From Cupriavidus cauae (GTDB lineage: Bacteria > Pseudomonadota > Gammaproteobacteria > Burkholderiales > Burkholderiaceae), in contig NZ_VWRN01000073.1 of assembly GCF_008632125.1 (NCBI RefSeq), positions 1-64,000 on the forward strand: DNA of 64,000 nucleotides, written 5' to 3'. This document shows positions 57,017 to 64,000 of this stretch, piece after piece. The notes beneath the pieces were generated by a model. It was not told the origin of the DNA. It searched no databases and saw nothing but the letters and a program-made list of their open reading frames with translations. The number at the start of each line of letters is the position of its first letter. Position 1 is the first letter of the stretch. The position numbers and the translations under genes are program-made.

Positions 57017-58747
57017 TTACGCCCCAAATGCCTCTCCGATCTGCCTTGCCCTTTTTACCTCGTCGCTGTGCAGGTAGATCGACGTCGTCGACACGGACGC
57101 ATGCCGCAGGTTGTCTCGAACGATGGTCAGTTCCGCGCCGCTTCCTAGCGCGTGTGTGGCGTGCGTATGGCGCATCCAGTGGGGACTGGCGCGGCGCAGC
57201 TTGTCCGCCGCCGCGGGATGGTCTGCACCAATGACATCCGCAGCCAGCTTGAAGAACCGCTTCACCACATGCCATAGCCGCGTGCTGGAGATGCCGATCT
57301 CGGGCTCGCTGCCCAGATCACCGACCAGGCGGACCTCGGGACGCCACAAACGCCGACTGATGGGCAGTCCGCGTTCCGTCAGGTAGCGCTCCACCGCCCG
57401 CCGCGCCAACGGGGGCATTGCCACGTTGCCGCTGCGGCCGCCCTTGCCGGTCAGCTCGAGCCATTCGTCGCCTTGCGCGTCGGTCCAGATATCCCCGAGC
57501 GTGGCTCCTACCAGCTCGCTGGGACGTAGCCCCGTTGCATAGGCAAAATCCAGCACGAAGCGCAGGCGCTGCGCCGCGGCGGCCTCCCAACCGTAGGACC
57601 ACTCGAGCCCGTCGGCAATGGTCCGCACCAACTTCCATTCACCGTCGGTAAAGGCGCGCGAATTGTCCAGCGCCGCGGTGCGGCCGCCGCCGCGCACCTT
57701 GATGCCGGCGAAGGGATTGGCCAGCACGTAGCGTTGCTCGACCAGCCACCGGAACATCGCCCCAAGGATGGACAGCGCATGGGCGACCGAGCGTGCGGCC
57801 AGCGCACCGGTGAACGGCCGCCAGTCCGGCGACGAGCGCGGGCGTGGCGGCCCGACCCACCGCTCTCGTGGCATGGGACGCCGCAGGAAGGCGCGGTAGG
57901 CCACGGCGTCTTCGGTGGTCAACGACGACAGCGGCCGCTGACGCTCGACGATGGCCCACAGGATCAGCCGTTCCGCTTCCTTGCGGTAGGTGCGGTGAGT
58001 AGCCGGTGACTCGTGCAGCGCCAGCCAGGCCTGCACCGCCTCGTAGTCGTTGTCCGCGGTCAAGGTGCACGTCGCGCGCGGGGCGCGAAAGCGCCCTTCG
58101 GAGCCGTCGACCTGATGGGGCAAGCGTAGCTGCTCCCACGGCACGACGCTGCTGCGCCGCTCCTGCACGATCAGCGCGCGGGCCCGCTCGGTCAGCTCGG
58201 GATGCGCGGCGAAGAACGCCTCGATCTGTCTGGCACCGGTCGCGCCCAGCCTCGGGATGGCTGCCCACCAGCGTCGGCGCCTGGGCACGCGCACCGTCAG
58301 CGCCGCCAGCGTCTCGATGCCGTGGGCGCGCAGGGCGGCGACGGCGCGGGCCGGTAGCCAGCGGCCGATGTCGTCGGTGATCGCTGGCTGTGGCGTCGGC
58401 AGCGTGCGCAGGACCTCGATAGCACGGTCGGCCACCCTGCCCTGCGCCACCCGCGCCGACGCCGGCATCTCGAACAACGCGGCCAGATCGTCGCGGCCGC
58501 GCTCGCGTGCCAGCAAGGCAAGCCGGCGGCGAATGCGGCCCAGCACGGCGCGCGAGGATTGGCCGCGCGCCCTCTCCTCCCCCAGGTATTGCGCCACGGC
58601 TTGCCGGGAGCTCAGGCCGGCATGCCAGGCACGCAGCGCGGCCAGGGACGCGGCATCGGGGAGTGCCGTGGAGGCATCGGTCGGGGCCGTATCCATACCC
58701 GTGCTGGCGGATGATGTGGAGTTAGGTAGGGTCAGGCGTGATTTCAT
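57017..58747 (-). CDS. DUF3701-type site-specific tyrosine recombinase (integrase)
   Basis: The 576-residue protein has an N-terminal DUF3701-like region (about 30-195: DAASLAALRAWHAGLSSRQAVAQYLGEE...), a core-binding SAM-like domain (about 230-350) and the catalytic domain with the complete set: Arg408 (ATGLRPSELVG), Lys435 (ELTGKGGRSG), His523 and Arg526 (PHWMRHTHATHAL), His549 (LRHASVS) and nucleophile Tyr558 (TSIYLHSD). It therefore should be active. Enzymes of this kind are common on islands and plasmids of Burkholderiales. The inverted repeats at 58782-58814 sit right upstream of its start. Confidence 0.92.
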   Translation of the reverse strand: MKSRLTLPNSTSSASTGMDTAPTDASTALPDAASLAALRAWHAGLSSRQAVAQYLGEERARGQSSRAVLGRIRRRLALLARERGRDDLAALFEMPASARVAQGRVADRAIEVLRTLPTPQPAITDDIGRWLPARAVAALRAHGIETLAALTVRVPRRRRWWAAIPRLGATGARQIEAFFAAHPELTERARALIVQERRSSVVPWEQLRLPHQVDGSEGRFRAPRATCTLTADNDYEAVQAWLALHESPATHRTYRKEAERLILWAIVERQRPLSSLTTEDAVAYRAFLRRPMPRERWVGPPRPRSSPDWRPFTGALAARSVAHALSILGAMFRWLVEQRYVLANPFAGIKVRGGGRTAALDNSRAFTDGEWKLVRTIADGLEWSYGWEAAAAQRLRFVLDFAYATGLRPSELVGATLGDIWTDAQGDEWLELTGKGGRSGNVAMPPLARRAVERYLTERGLPISRRLWRPEVRLVGDLGSEPEIGISSTRLWHVVKRFFKLAADVIGADHPAAADKLRRASPHWMRHTHATHALGSGAELTIVRDNLRHASVSTTSIYLHSDEVKRARQIGEAFGA

Positions 58748-58781
58748 GGGGGCCAGTTTAGCGCAGCGAACTGGCTATTAC

Positions 58782-58814
58782 GATAAGGATACTTATCTCA
58801 ATAGCGTCGCTATT
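58782..58814. promoter_or_regulatory. Paired inverted repeats upstream of the recombinase gene, candidate recombination or operator sites
   Basis: GATAAG-GATA-CTTATC (58782-58797) and AATAGCG-T-CGCTATT (58800-58814) are perfect 6- and 7-bp dyads placed end to end, 35-67 bases before the recombinase start, in a locally AT-rich patch. Tyrosine recombinases bind two inverted arms flanking a short spacer, and many regulate their own promoter from there. Whether these are core sites or operators is not decided by sequence. Confidence 0.5.
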
Positions 58815-58904
58815 GGCAGCGGGATCCGGCACATGGCCTAACAGTATGCCGATCTTGCTGGCATCAGCACGTGCCTCGCAGCTCGCCATGGGGGACCGGC
58901 CTCC

Positions 58905-60290
58905 CTAAGCTCGTGGCTGGCGCCGCGGGAAGGTCAGAATAAAGCGGGTGAGACCGCCTGACGACTCAGCCGAGATTCCACCGCGGTGCGCCACCATGAT
59001 GGCTTGCGTGATCGACAAGCCAAGCCCCACGCTGTCCGAATCAGCGCGCGCCCTGGACTTGTCGGCCCGAAAGAACCGGTCGAACAACGACGGCAACAGC
59101 TCGGGATCGATCCCCTCGCCCTGGTTCTCGACCACGATGGTGGCGCCGCCGTCTTGCTCGCATGCCTTGATCACAATCGCTTTGCCGCTGGGCGTATACC
59201 GCAGTGCGTTCGACAGCAGATTGCTCAGTGCGCGGCGCAACATCAGGCGATCGCCCACGATGCTGGCGTCGCCCTGCAGGCGCAGCTGCACACCCTTGTC
59301 CTCGGCCAAGGCGTCGTAGAAATCAAACAGCGCGCGGGCCTCGTCGCCGACATGGATCGACTCCTCGTTGGGCAGCGTGATGCCGTGCTCCATCTTGGCC
59401 AAGTAAAGCATATCGGACACCATGCGGCCAAGGCGCAGCAGCTCCTCGGCGTTGGAGGCCAACACGTCGCGGTACTTGGCGGCCTCGCGCGGCTGCGACA
59501 ACACGACATGGGTCTGGGTCATCAGGTTGGTGATCGGCGTGCGCAATTCGTGAGCCAGGTCGGACGAGAATTCGGACAATCGCCGGAAATCGTCCTGCAA
59601 GCGCTCGAGCATGGCATTCAGCGTCGCCGCCAGATCGGCCATCTCCACCGGCACGGTCTCCACGGGCATGCGGGCGTCAAGGTGATTCGACGTGACACCC
59701 TTGGCGCGAGAGGCCATCGTTCGCAACGGCGCCAGACCGCGCCTGGCTGCCCACCAGCCGAACAAGCCGCTGGCGAGCACCGCCAACGTGGTATAGAAGG
59801 CCAGCGAGCGACGAAACGCGTGCATAAAGTGGGCATGGATTTCGGTGTCCATGCCGACCATCACCGCCAAGGGCACCGACTCGCCGGGCACTGTCGCGTG
59901 CGCGCGCATACCTCGGTATTCCTTGTCTCCCTGCTGCCAGCTCAAGGTCGTCTCATCCGGTCCAAGCCGGCCAATAACGTTGAGCATGGCGCCAAAATCG
60001 AACCCATTGGTGCGGTAAATGACGTCACCTTTCGCGGTGCTCACATGGGCGACAAAACCGGGGTGATGTTCCACCATTTCCGCAAGACGGCTCGGCAGGT
60101 GCGTGCTGGATTGCTCCTGAGCGATCTTTTGAATCAGACGAACGTTGTCCCCAAGCACCACATAATCTTCGTCGGCAAAATGCCGGTCCATGGAAAGCCA
60201 GATCAGTATTCCGAGGCCAAGTAGCACCAATGCCGACGTCAGAGAAAACAACAACGTCAGCCGCATGGTCAGCGACATACGGCGCTTCAT
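58905..60290 (-). CDS. copS: Heavy-metal sensor histidine kinase (CopS/CusS type)
   Basis: The 461-residue protein has membrane helices at 12-32 and about 165-182, a periplasmic sensor loop (33-160) with several Met and His (HHPGFVAH, MVGMDTEIHAHFMHAF), HAMP (183-235), HisKA with His247 (SDLAHELRTPITNLMTQTHVVLSQPREA, the heavy-metal-kinase signature) and an HATPase domain (NLLSNALRYTPSG, GEGIDPELLPSLFDRFFRADKSRA, SVGLGLSITQAIM). The signature QPREAAKYRDVLASNAEELLRL is typical of CopS/CusS/CzcS sensors for Cu or Zn/Co/Cd. The start at ATG 60290 overlaps the stop of the regulator gene; a longer upstream frame is shadow. The neighbouring copper genes point to copper. Confidence 0.92.
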   Translation of the reverse strand: MKRRMSLTMRLTLLFSLTSALVLLGLGILIWLSMDRHFADEDYVVLGDNVRLIQKIAQEQSSTHLPSRLAEMVEHHPGFVAHVSTAKGDVIYRTNGFDFGAMLNVIGRLGPDETTLSWQQGDKEYRGMRAHATVPGESVPLAVMVGMDTEIHAHFMHAFRRSLAFYTTLAVLASGLFGWWAARRGLAPLRTMASRAKGVTSNHLDARMPVETVPVEMADLAATLNAMLERLQDDFRRLSEFSSDLAHELRTPITNLMTQTHVVLSQPREAAKYRDVLASNAEELLRLGRMVSDMLYLAKMEHGITLPNEESIHVGDEARALFDFYDALAEDKGVQLRLQGDASIVGDRLMLRRALSNLLSNALRYTPSGKAIVIKACEQDGGATIVVENQGEGIDPELLPSLFDRFFRADKSRARADSDSVGLGLSITQAIMVAHRGGISAESSGGLTRFILTFPRRQPRA

Positions 60291-60973
60291 TCTTGCCCCT
60301 CGGGCGCTTCCAGCACGTACCCCATGCCTCGCACCGTCTGAATCAGCTTGGCGTCGAAGTCGTCGTCGATCTTGGCTCGCAAGCGGCGAATCGCAACGTC
60401 GATCACATTGCTGTCGCTGTCGAAGTTCATATCCCACACCTGGGACGCAATCAACGAGCGGGGCAGAACTTCTCCCCGCCTGCGGGCGAGCAGTTCGAGC
60501 AGCGCAAACTCCTTGCTGGTCAGCGCTATCCGGCGACCTCCGCGCGAAGCGCGACGTCGACTAAGATCAAGCACCAGGTCGCCCACCTGAATGCGGTCCA
60601 GCCCCATCTGCACAGTGCCGCGGCGCAGCAGCGTCCGGACGCGAGCCAACAGTTCGGAGAATGCAAATGGCTTTACCAGGTAATCGTCCGCGCCGAGCTC
60701 CAGTCCCTTGACCCGATCAGCGACGCTGTCGCGGGCAGTAAGGAACAAGACCGGAACCGCGCTCTCGGCCGCGCGCAGGCTCAGCAGAATTCTCCAGCCA
60801 TCGAGGTCCGGCAGCATGACGTCGAGAATAATCAGATCGTAAGACTCGTTGAGCGCCAGGTGTTGTCCATCAAGCCCGTTGCCAACCAGGTCGACAACGA
60901 ATCCGGCCTCGGTCAATCCCTGGCGCAGGTACTGGCCTGTCTTGGATTCGTCCTCTACGACGAGCAGTTTCAT
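60287..60973 (-). CDS. copR: Heavy-metal response regulator (CopR/CusR type)
   Basis: The 228-residue OmpR-family regulator starts MKLLVVEDESKTGQYLRQGLTEAGFVVD, the copper/heavy-metal subgroup opening. It has phospho-acceptor Asp51 (LIILDVMLPDLDGWRIL), Lys in DDYLVKPF, and a winged-helix domain (LTSKEFALLELLARRRGEVLPRSLIASQVWDMNFDSDSNVIDVAIRRLRAKIDDDF). It is co-translated with the sensor (ATGA overlap). A dyad at 61058-61077, 85 bases upstream, fits its binding box, and the broken copA start lies on the other side of that dyad. Confidence 0.93.
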   Translation of the reverse strand: MKLLVVEDESKTGQYLRQGLTEAGFVVDLVGNGLDGQHLALNESYDLIILDVMLPDLDGWRILLSLRAAESAVPVLFLTARDSVADRVKGLELGADDYLVKPFAFSELLARVRTLLRRGTVQMGLDRIQVGDLVLDLSRRRASRGGRRIALTSKEFALLELLARRRGEVLPRSLIASQVWDMNFDSDSNVIDVAIRRLRAKIDDDFDAKLIQTVRGMGYVLEAPEGQE

Positions 60974-61057
60974 GTTCGAGCTTCCTTTTTCCGATTGTAT
61001 GGCTGCGCTTGGGTCAGCCCATGGCGAGTCTACGCAGCCCTGCTCCGAGTGGCCCGG

Positions 61058-61077
61058 ACATTACCGGAATGTAATGT
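61058..61077. promoter_or_regulatory. Cop-box-like palindrome between copR and the copA relic
   Basis: ACATTAC-CGGAAT-GTAATGT has perfect 7-bp arms around a 6-base spacer. Copper-responsive CopR/CusR/IrlR boxes have this size and TTAC-type half sites. It lies between the minus-strand copRS genes (start 60973) and the plus-strand copA leader (61163), the usual place for control of both. Confidence 0.65.
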
Positions 61078-61162
61078 TCAGGTAAGTTGTCGGTAGCCTC
61101 GTCCTCGTTACTCTCTCTTTGCCGCTGTCCGATGCGGCCATTCAAGCAAAAAGGACTATTTC

Positions 61163-61327
61163 ATGGGACGTGATCGACAGTCTGGCATTGTGCTGGCCAA
61201 CCTACCGCGCCGCCGCTTCGTGCAGGGTCTGGCTGCGGGGGGTGTGATGGCAGGATTGTCCGGTCTTGGGGGCATCGCGTGGGCCCAAGCATCAGACAAG
61301 CCGCGCTCGTACCGCCAAACGGGCTGA
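61163..61327 (+). pseudogene. copA: Truncated CopA-type multicopper oxidase: Tat signal peptide only
   Basis: The 54-codon frame from ATG 61163 encodes a twin-arginine leader (NLPRRRFVQGLAAGGVMAGLSGLGGIAWA) followed by AQASDKPRSYRQTG and TGA 61325-61327. The leader is that of CopA copper-resistance oxidases (normally about 600 aa with four cupredoxin motifs), but no cupredoxin or copper-ligand HxH motif follows. A start site (AAAAAGGACTATTTC) is present, so a short exported peptide could still be made. The rest of copA is missing; the join to the next frame suggests a deletion. Confidence 0.75.
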
Positions 61328-61433
61328 AGCGCAGCAACACAAGCCACAGAAGCCGGACGACTCCAAGGCGATGTTGCGCCACCATGACGCCATGATGCAA
61401 AAGTGTCGCGAAATGATGGATCAGACCAAGTAA
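61323..61433 (+). pseudogene. Tail of a Met/His-rich small copper-associated protein, joined after the copA leader
   Basis: One base out of the copA frame, 61323 onwards reads AEAQQHKPQKPDDSKAML then RHHDAMMQKCREMMDQTK and stops at TAA 61431-61433. The MMQKCREMMD ending, rich in Met with one Cys, is like the ends of small periplasmic copper-resistance proteins encoded next to cop operons, though I cannot name the family. It has no start or signal peptide of its own here. The simplest explanation is a deletion fusing the copA 5' end to the 3' end of a downstream gene. Confidence 0.5.
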
Positions 61434-61931
61434 CCCAGCCGCTCTCCGGTGCGCTGCGTGCGCGCGGTCGCCGGAGCGATCTCCGGGCGGGCATCAACTA
61501 GGCGGCCACCGCCCTTATCCGGCGCACTACGCGGCCGCCGGTCCAGCAACAACTTAGCCCGCCCATCATGCGCTTATGCATCAACAGCATGCCTACCACA
61601 GCCAGGATGGCAATCACGCAGATGATTGTGCACACAACTCGCACGGAGGCGGCTCTTCCGATGGACCCGCGATGGGTGGCACGCCGCAGCCGCCGGCACG
61701 AATGAGCGACTTCGTCAACGGTGACGGCGCAACGAATCGACGCTAGGGATGTCTTCGCCATGCTCGACCGGACGCTGAGACGGCATCCCGTCGCCGCTGG
61801 TGGCGGCCGGAAGAACCGACGCGTTTAATGACAGCGACGTTGCAGTCCTGTAGTCCGCGCGGGCTTTCGCGTGACCGTAGAGAGCCAAAAAGTTAGCGTC
61901 ATGGCCGTTCTGCCGTTGGCAGCCGATCGTG
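61434..61931. other. Degenerate stretch between the cop relics and the copper-storage gene
   Basis: No confident gene is seen. Two overlapping possibilities were noted: on the minus strand 61498-61761 (87 codons), containing a single hydrophobic helix VVCTIICVIAILAVVGMLLMH and a GLSCCW segment; and on the plus strand a His-rich frame from ATG 61572 (MHQQHAYHSQDGNHADDCAHN) to the TAG at about 61744. Either may be metal-related, and neither has a clear ribosome site. An inverted repeat CTCCGG...CCGGAG lies near 61443-61475. Given the adjacent truncated genes, this is probably rearranged cop-locus debris. Confidence 0.4.
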
Positions 61932-62258
61932 CTACGCCATGGCGCGGCATGCCTGCGCACAACGCCGGCACGCTTGAGCGCATTCCTGGCAATGCTGAGC
62001 CGCATGTCGCTCGCACTCGGCACCGCATGCTTCGCAAGCGGTCGCGCAAAGGTTGCACAGATCCTTGGCGAAGCGACTTCCCCGCGCCATATAGGCGCTG
62101 GCCATCCGGCACATTGCGGCGCAATCGAGATCCAGGCGAATGCACTCGGCCATCTCGTGTACGTTCGGCTCACTTAGACACGAGGCGGCGCAGTGCTCGC
62201 ATGCCACTGCGCAAGCATTGCACTCGTCGATACAGTGTTGAAAATTCTGATGCGGCAT
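61932..62258 (-). CDS. Four-helix-bundle copper-storage protein (Csp type, Cys-rich)
   Basis: The 108-residue cytoplasmic protein has 19 cysteines, many in CxxxC or CxxC spacing along amphipathic helices (HCIDECNACAVACEHCAASC, DLCNLCATACEACGAEC, HCQECAQACRRCAQAC). This is the layout of Csp/DUF326 four-helix bundles, which bind many Cu(I) ions inside the bundle. No Tat signal is visible, so it matches the cytosolic Csp3 class. ATG 62258 is preceded by AAGGAGCCGACC; a longer frame to 62396 lacks the family sequence. The gene lies upstream of the cop relics, with a second cop-box-like dyad 205 bases from its start. Confidence 0.9.
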   Translation of the reverse strand: MPHQNFQHCIDECNACAVACEHCAASCLSEPNVHEMAECIRLDLDCAAMCRMASAYMARGSRFAKDLCNLCATACEACGAECERHAAQHCQECAQACRRCAQACRAMA

Positions 62259-62463
62259 GGTCGGCTCCTTGAAGTGATGACGCCACGTCGGCGCCGCTAT
62301 CGTCACAGCAATATTTGGACCGGCCGCACCGCGAGGCCGCAGCGCTCGCACGTTTTGCCCTCCCTTTGCTCGCGACGGTGCTATGACCGCGCTCATTTCC
62401 GCTTAAAGATTGAGGCCAAATTACAAGGCGAGGAATATCTTTCAGGAATAAGCTTGCGCGTTG

Positions 62464-62479
62464 ATTACAGCCCGGTAAT
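62464..62479. promoter_or_regulatory. Second cop-box-like palindrome, upstream of the copper-storage gene
   Basis: ATTAC-AGCCCG-GTAAT has perfect 5-bp arms and the same 6-base spacing as the dyad at 61058-61077; its right half extends to GTAATGT, identical to that box. It lies 205 bases before the csp start on the minus strand. A shared regulator, CopR, is inferred. Confidence 0.5.
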
Positions 62480-62719
62480 GTCGTGGCCTGCCGGCACTTC
62501 GAGTTTATGGCGACTTAGTATTTCGCTGGTCATGCGCGGATGACTCCGTTTGATTCGCTTCCTTGGGAGGGGCGATGCCAACATTGCTCGGGCTGACCAG
62601 TTCGTCCCGCACACGCGCCTCTTCTCGCGTTGCCTTCGCCGACGAGCGTTCTCCCGCGCGATGCCCGGCGCTCAATTTGAGACCAGCATTCACGCGCGGG
62701 CTATCCAATCACGGCACGC

Positions 62720-62743
62720 GCTTTGCTATCTGCTTTGCTATCT
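62720..62743. repeat. 12-bp tandem duplication
   Basis: GCTTTGCTATCT is present twice in direct succession. It lies outside any supported gene and is most easily read as a replication-slippage duplication. Confidence 0.7.
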
Positions 62744-62886
62744 GTTGGGCTGCCAGTGCCGCCGCGCCACCAAGGGACGGCGCCCGGCGCACGCAAGCAC
62801 CATGGCGTTGACCCGCGATGTCGGGAAGTCCTGGACGCCTGCGCCGATAACCTGTGCCGCCATGAAACTCGGTACAAGGAGGCATG

Positions 62887-64000
62887 ATGGGCTCGATCTC
62901 CATCTGGGCGGCCACGCGCCCGCGTCGGCCTCGACCGGCCCTTGAGGGCGACCTGCGCGTCGACGTGGTGATCGTCGGTGCCGGCATCACGGGCCTGACC
63001 GCCGCCCTGCTGCTCGCAAAGACCGCCCGGTCGGTGGCGGCGATCGAAGCCCGTGCCGTAGGCGCGGGTGATAGCGGCGGCTCCACCGGTAACCTGTATC
63101 AGACCGTCACCGGTGGCCTCGAAACGCTGGCGGCTAAGTGCGAAGCGGACACCGCCCGCGCCGTCGTAGCGTCTCGCGGGGAAGCGATCGCCTGGATCGA
63201 GCAGCAAGCGCAGGCGATGGGGCCGAGCAGCGGCTTCCGCCGCTGCCCGATGTACCAGTATCCGCTAAGCCCGGATGCCGAGCCGACCATACTGGGGGAG
63301 CTGAAGGCATTGCGCGCAGCAGGTCTGGACGCGCAGTTGGCCTCTGAGATGCCCCCCGGCTTGCCCGCCGCAAAGGGCGCGGTGCTTCTGCTTTCGGCAC
63401 AAGCGCAGTTCCATCCGATCGGCTATCTGCACGCCTTGGCCCTGCAAGCCGAACACGCCGGCGCCCGCCTCTTCGAAAACTCCCCTGCCCTCGAGCTGGA
63501 CCTGGAAGTCGGCGTCGTTCGCACACGGACCGGTACCGCCTTCGGCCACCATATTGTGCTGGCCACCCATTCCCCGCTGGGTTTTCACTTGGTGCAAGCC
63601 GGCATGGCTGTGCGCCGCGAATATGGTTTGGCCTTCCACGAACAAGCCGTTCCGGCTGGCATCTTCTGGGCGCAGGCCCATCCCAGGCTATCGGTCCGCG
63701 GATTGGAGGCAAACGGCAAGCATTACTTGCTTTGCATCGGTGAACACCACGAAACGGGAAGGCATGATGCAGCCGCGGCACTCGCTCAACTTGAACGGGC
63801 CGCGCAGGAATACCTGGCTGTCGGTTCACCCGTTCAGCGCTGGTCGGCACAACACTTTCATTCTCCGGACGGCCTTCCCTACATCGGCCGGGACGAGTCA
63901 GGGGCTTTCATCGCCACTGGTTTCTCCACCGACGGGCTGGTGTACGGCACAGTCGCGGCCCACATCATTACTGATCAGATCATCGGCGCGCAGAGCCGTT
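62887..64000 (+). CDS. FAD-dependent oxidoreductase of the DAO (glycine/D-amino-acid oxidase) superfamily, partial at the right edge
   Basis: From ATG 62887 the frame stays open to the window end (over 370 residues seen). The N-terminus is VDVVIVGAGITGLTAALLLAK, the GxGxxG dinucleotide fold, then GAGDSGGSTGNLYQTVTGG and a substrate domain, with HSPDGLPYIGRDESGAFIATGFSTDGLVYGTVAAHIITDQIIG, the conserved second FAD contact near the visible end. Some members of this group continue into a Rieske 2Fe-2S domain; that part is outside the window. AAGGAGG at 62876-62882 is one base from ATG 62884 and four from ATG 62887; the second is preferred. The substrate is unknown. Confidence 0.88.
   Translation, partial: MGSISIWAATRPRRPRPALEGDLRVDVVIVGAGITGLTAALLLAKTARSVAAIEARAVGAGDSGGSTGNLYQTVTGGLETLAAKCEADTARAVVASRGEAIAWIEQQAQAMGPSSGFRRCPMYQYPLSPDAEPTILGELKALRAAGLDAQLASEMPPGLPAAKGAVLLLSAQAQFHPIGYLHALALQAEHAGARLFENSPALELDLEVGVVRTRTGTAFGHHIVLATHSPLGFHLVQAGMAVRREYGLAFHEQAVPAGIFWAQAHPRLSVRGLEANGKHYLLCIGEHHETGRHDAAAALAQLERAAQEYLAVGSPVQRWSAQHFHSPDGLPYIGRDESGAFIATGFSTDGLVYGTVAAHIITDQIIGAQSR

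Larger units (their letters stand above)
62259..62886. other. Gene-poor, AT-richer stretch between csp and the FAD oxidoreductase
   Basis: Frames here are short and overlap without conserved features. Contents noted: the second cop-box-like dyad at 62464-62479, an AT-rich patch at 62400-62480 that could hold the csp promoter, and a tandem duplication of GCTTTGCTATCT at 62720-62743. The composition resembles 55966-56300 rather than the operons. Nothing else is supported. Confidence 0.5.

Noticed and set aside
61498..61761. Small minus-strand membrane protein (87 codons) as a confirmed gene
   Set aside because: It has one hydrophobic helix but no ribosome site or family match, and it competes with a His-rich plus-strand frame in rearranged DNA; it is kept only as a note on the region.
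62550..62945. 131-codon plus-strand frame upstream of the FAD oxidoreductase
   Set aside because: It overlaps the true start of the oxidoreductase in another frame and contains the 12-bp duplication (CYLLCYLL); no conserved features.
1..64000. tRNA, rRNA or riboswitch genes
   Set aside because: None could be recognised from conserved sequence by eye; a structural search was not possible, so absence is not proven.

Overview
The window is GC-rich, densely coded, bacterial chromosome- or megaplasmid-like DNA. The gene set points to a Burkholderiales betaproteobacterium, most like Cupriavidus or Ralstonia: orphan Bug/TctC-type solute-binding proteins, a FecI/FecR-controlled iron receptor, a PaoABC-type molybdenum hydroxylase, CoA-thioester catabolic operons with IclR/GntR/LacI regulators, a CopRS-type two-component system and a Tn21-subgroup Tn3-family transposon end. 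The genus is an inference; no rRNA or tRNA gene is visible.

Layout. (1) 1-127: the last 30 codons of a Tn3-family transposase and its 38-bp terminal inverted repeat, inserted in the 3' part of a Bug gene (91-957, minus), which is therefore broken. (2) 1218-4666, plus: GntR regulator, small cupin, SDR dehydrogenase and ACS-type MFS transporter, probably a catabolic locus for an unidentified carboxylate. (3) 4789-17468, minus: a tightly coupled five-gene operon of about 12.7 kb encoding a DUF6603-type protein, two very large proteins of unknown family (848 and 1275 aa), a 528-aa protein of unknown function and a subtilisin-like protease. This is the best candidate for an undescribed system. (4) 17762-24994, minus: a surface-signalling iron-uptake operon (ECF sigma, FecR, TonB-dependent receptor, DUF4198, DUF3649, PepSY-TM, DUF3325) behind a Fur-box-like site. 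(5) 25195-28184: a gene remnant, a LysR regulator divergent from an EamA/RarD-like exporter, and an orphan MetQ/NlpA lipoprotein-family binding protein. (6) 28355-32447, minus: a three-subunit PaoABC (YagTSR)-type aldehyde oxidoreductase. (7) 32824-41200: single genes and pairs (AraC plus VOC protein, orphan histidine kinase, LLM monooxygenase, lipid kinase plus phosphoesterase, perhydrolase-type hydrolase, Bug protein, DUF1330 protein). (8) 41336-55816: a fatty- or aromatic-acid-type CoA catabolic region. A minus-strand operon (Bug, DUF35, SCP2-type thiolase-fold protein, enoyl-CoA hydratase, SDR, then LacI) and a plus-strand operon (IclR, acyl-CoA dehydrogenase, ADP-forming acyl-CoA ligase, CaiB-type CoA transferase, two nitronate-monooxygenase-like flavoproteins) diverge from a shared regulatory region at about 48170-48330. 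A strong terminator closes the plus operon at 55831.

(9) 55855-64000 looks like acquired DNA. It has AT-rich stretches, a 20-bp direct repeat, a hypothetical membrane protein, a DUF3701-type tyrosine recombinase with inverted repeats beside its start, and a decayed copper-resistance locus. That locus keeps intact CopS/CopR-like genes, a truncated Tat signal of a CopA-type multicopper oxidase joined out of frame to the tail of a Met-rich protein, and a Cys-rich copper-storage protein. Two palindromes of the same ATTAC-N6-GTAAT design could link these as one CopR regulon. A FAD-dependent oxidoreductase runs off the right edge.

Sequence motifs and coordinates were read directly from the window. 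Family names rest on recognised motifs rather than database searches, and substrates are mostly inference.
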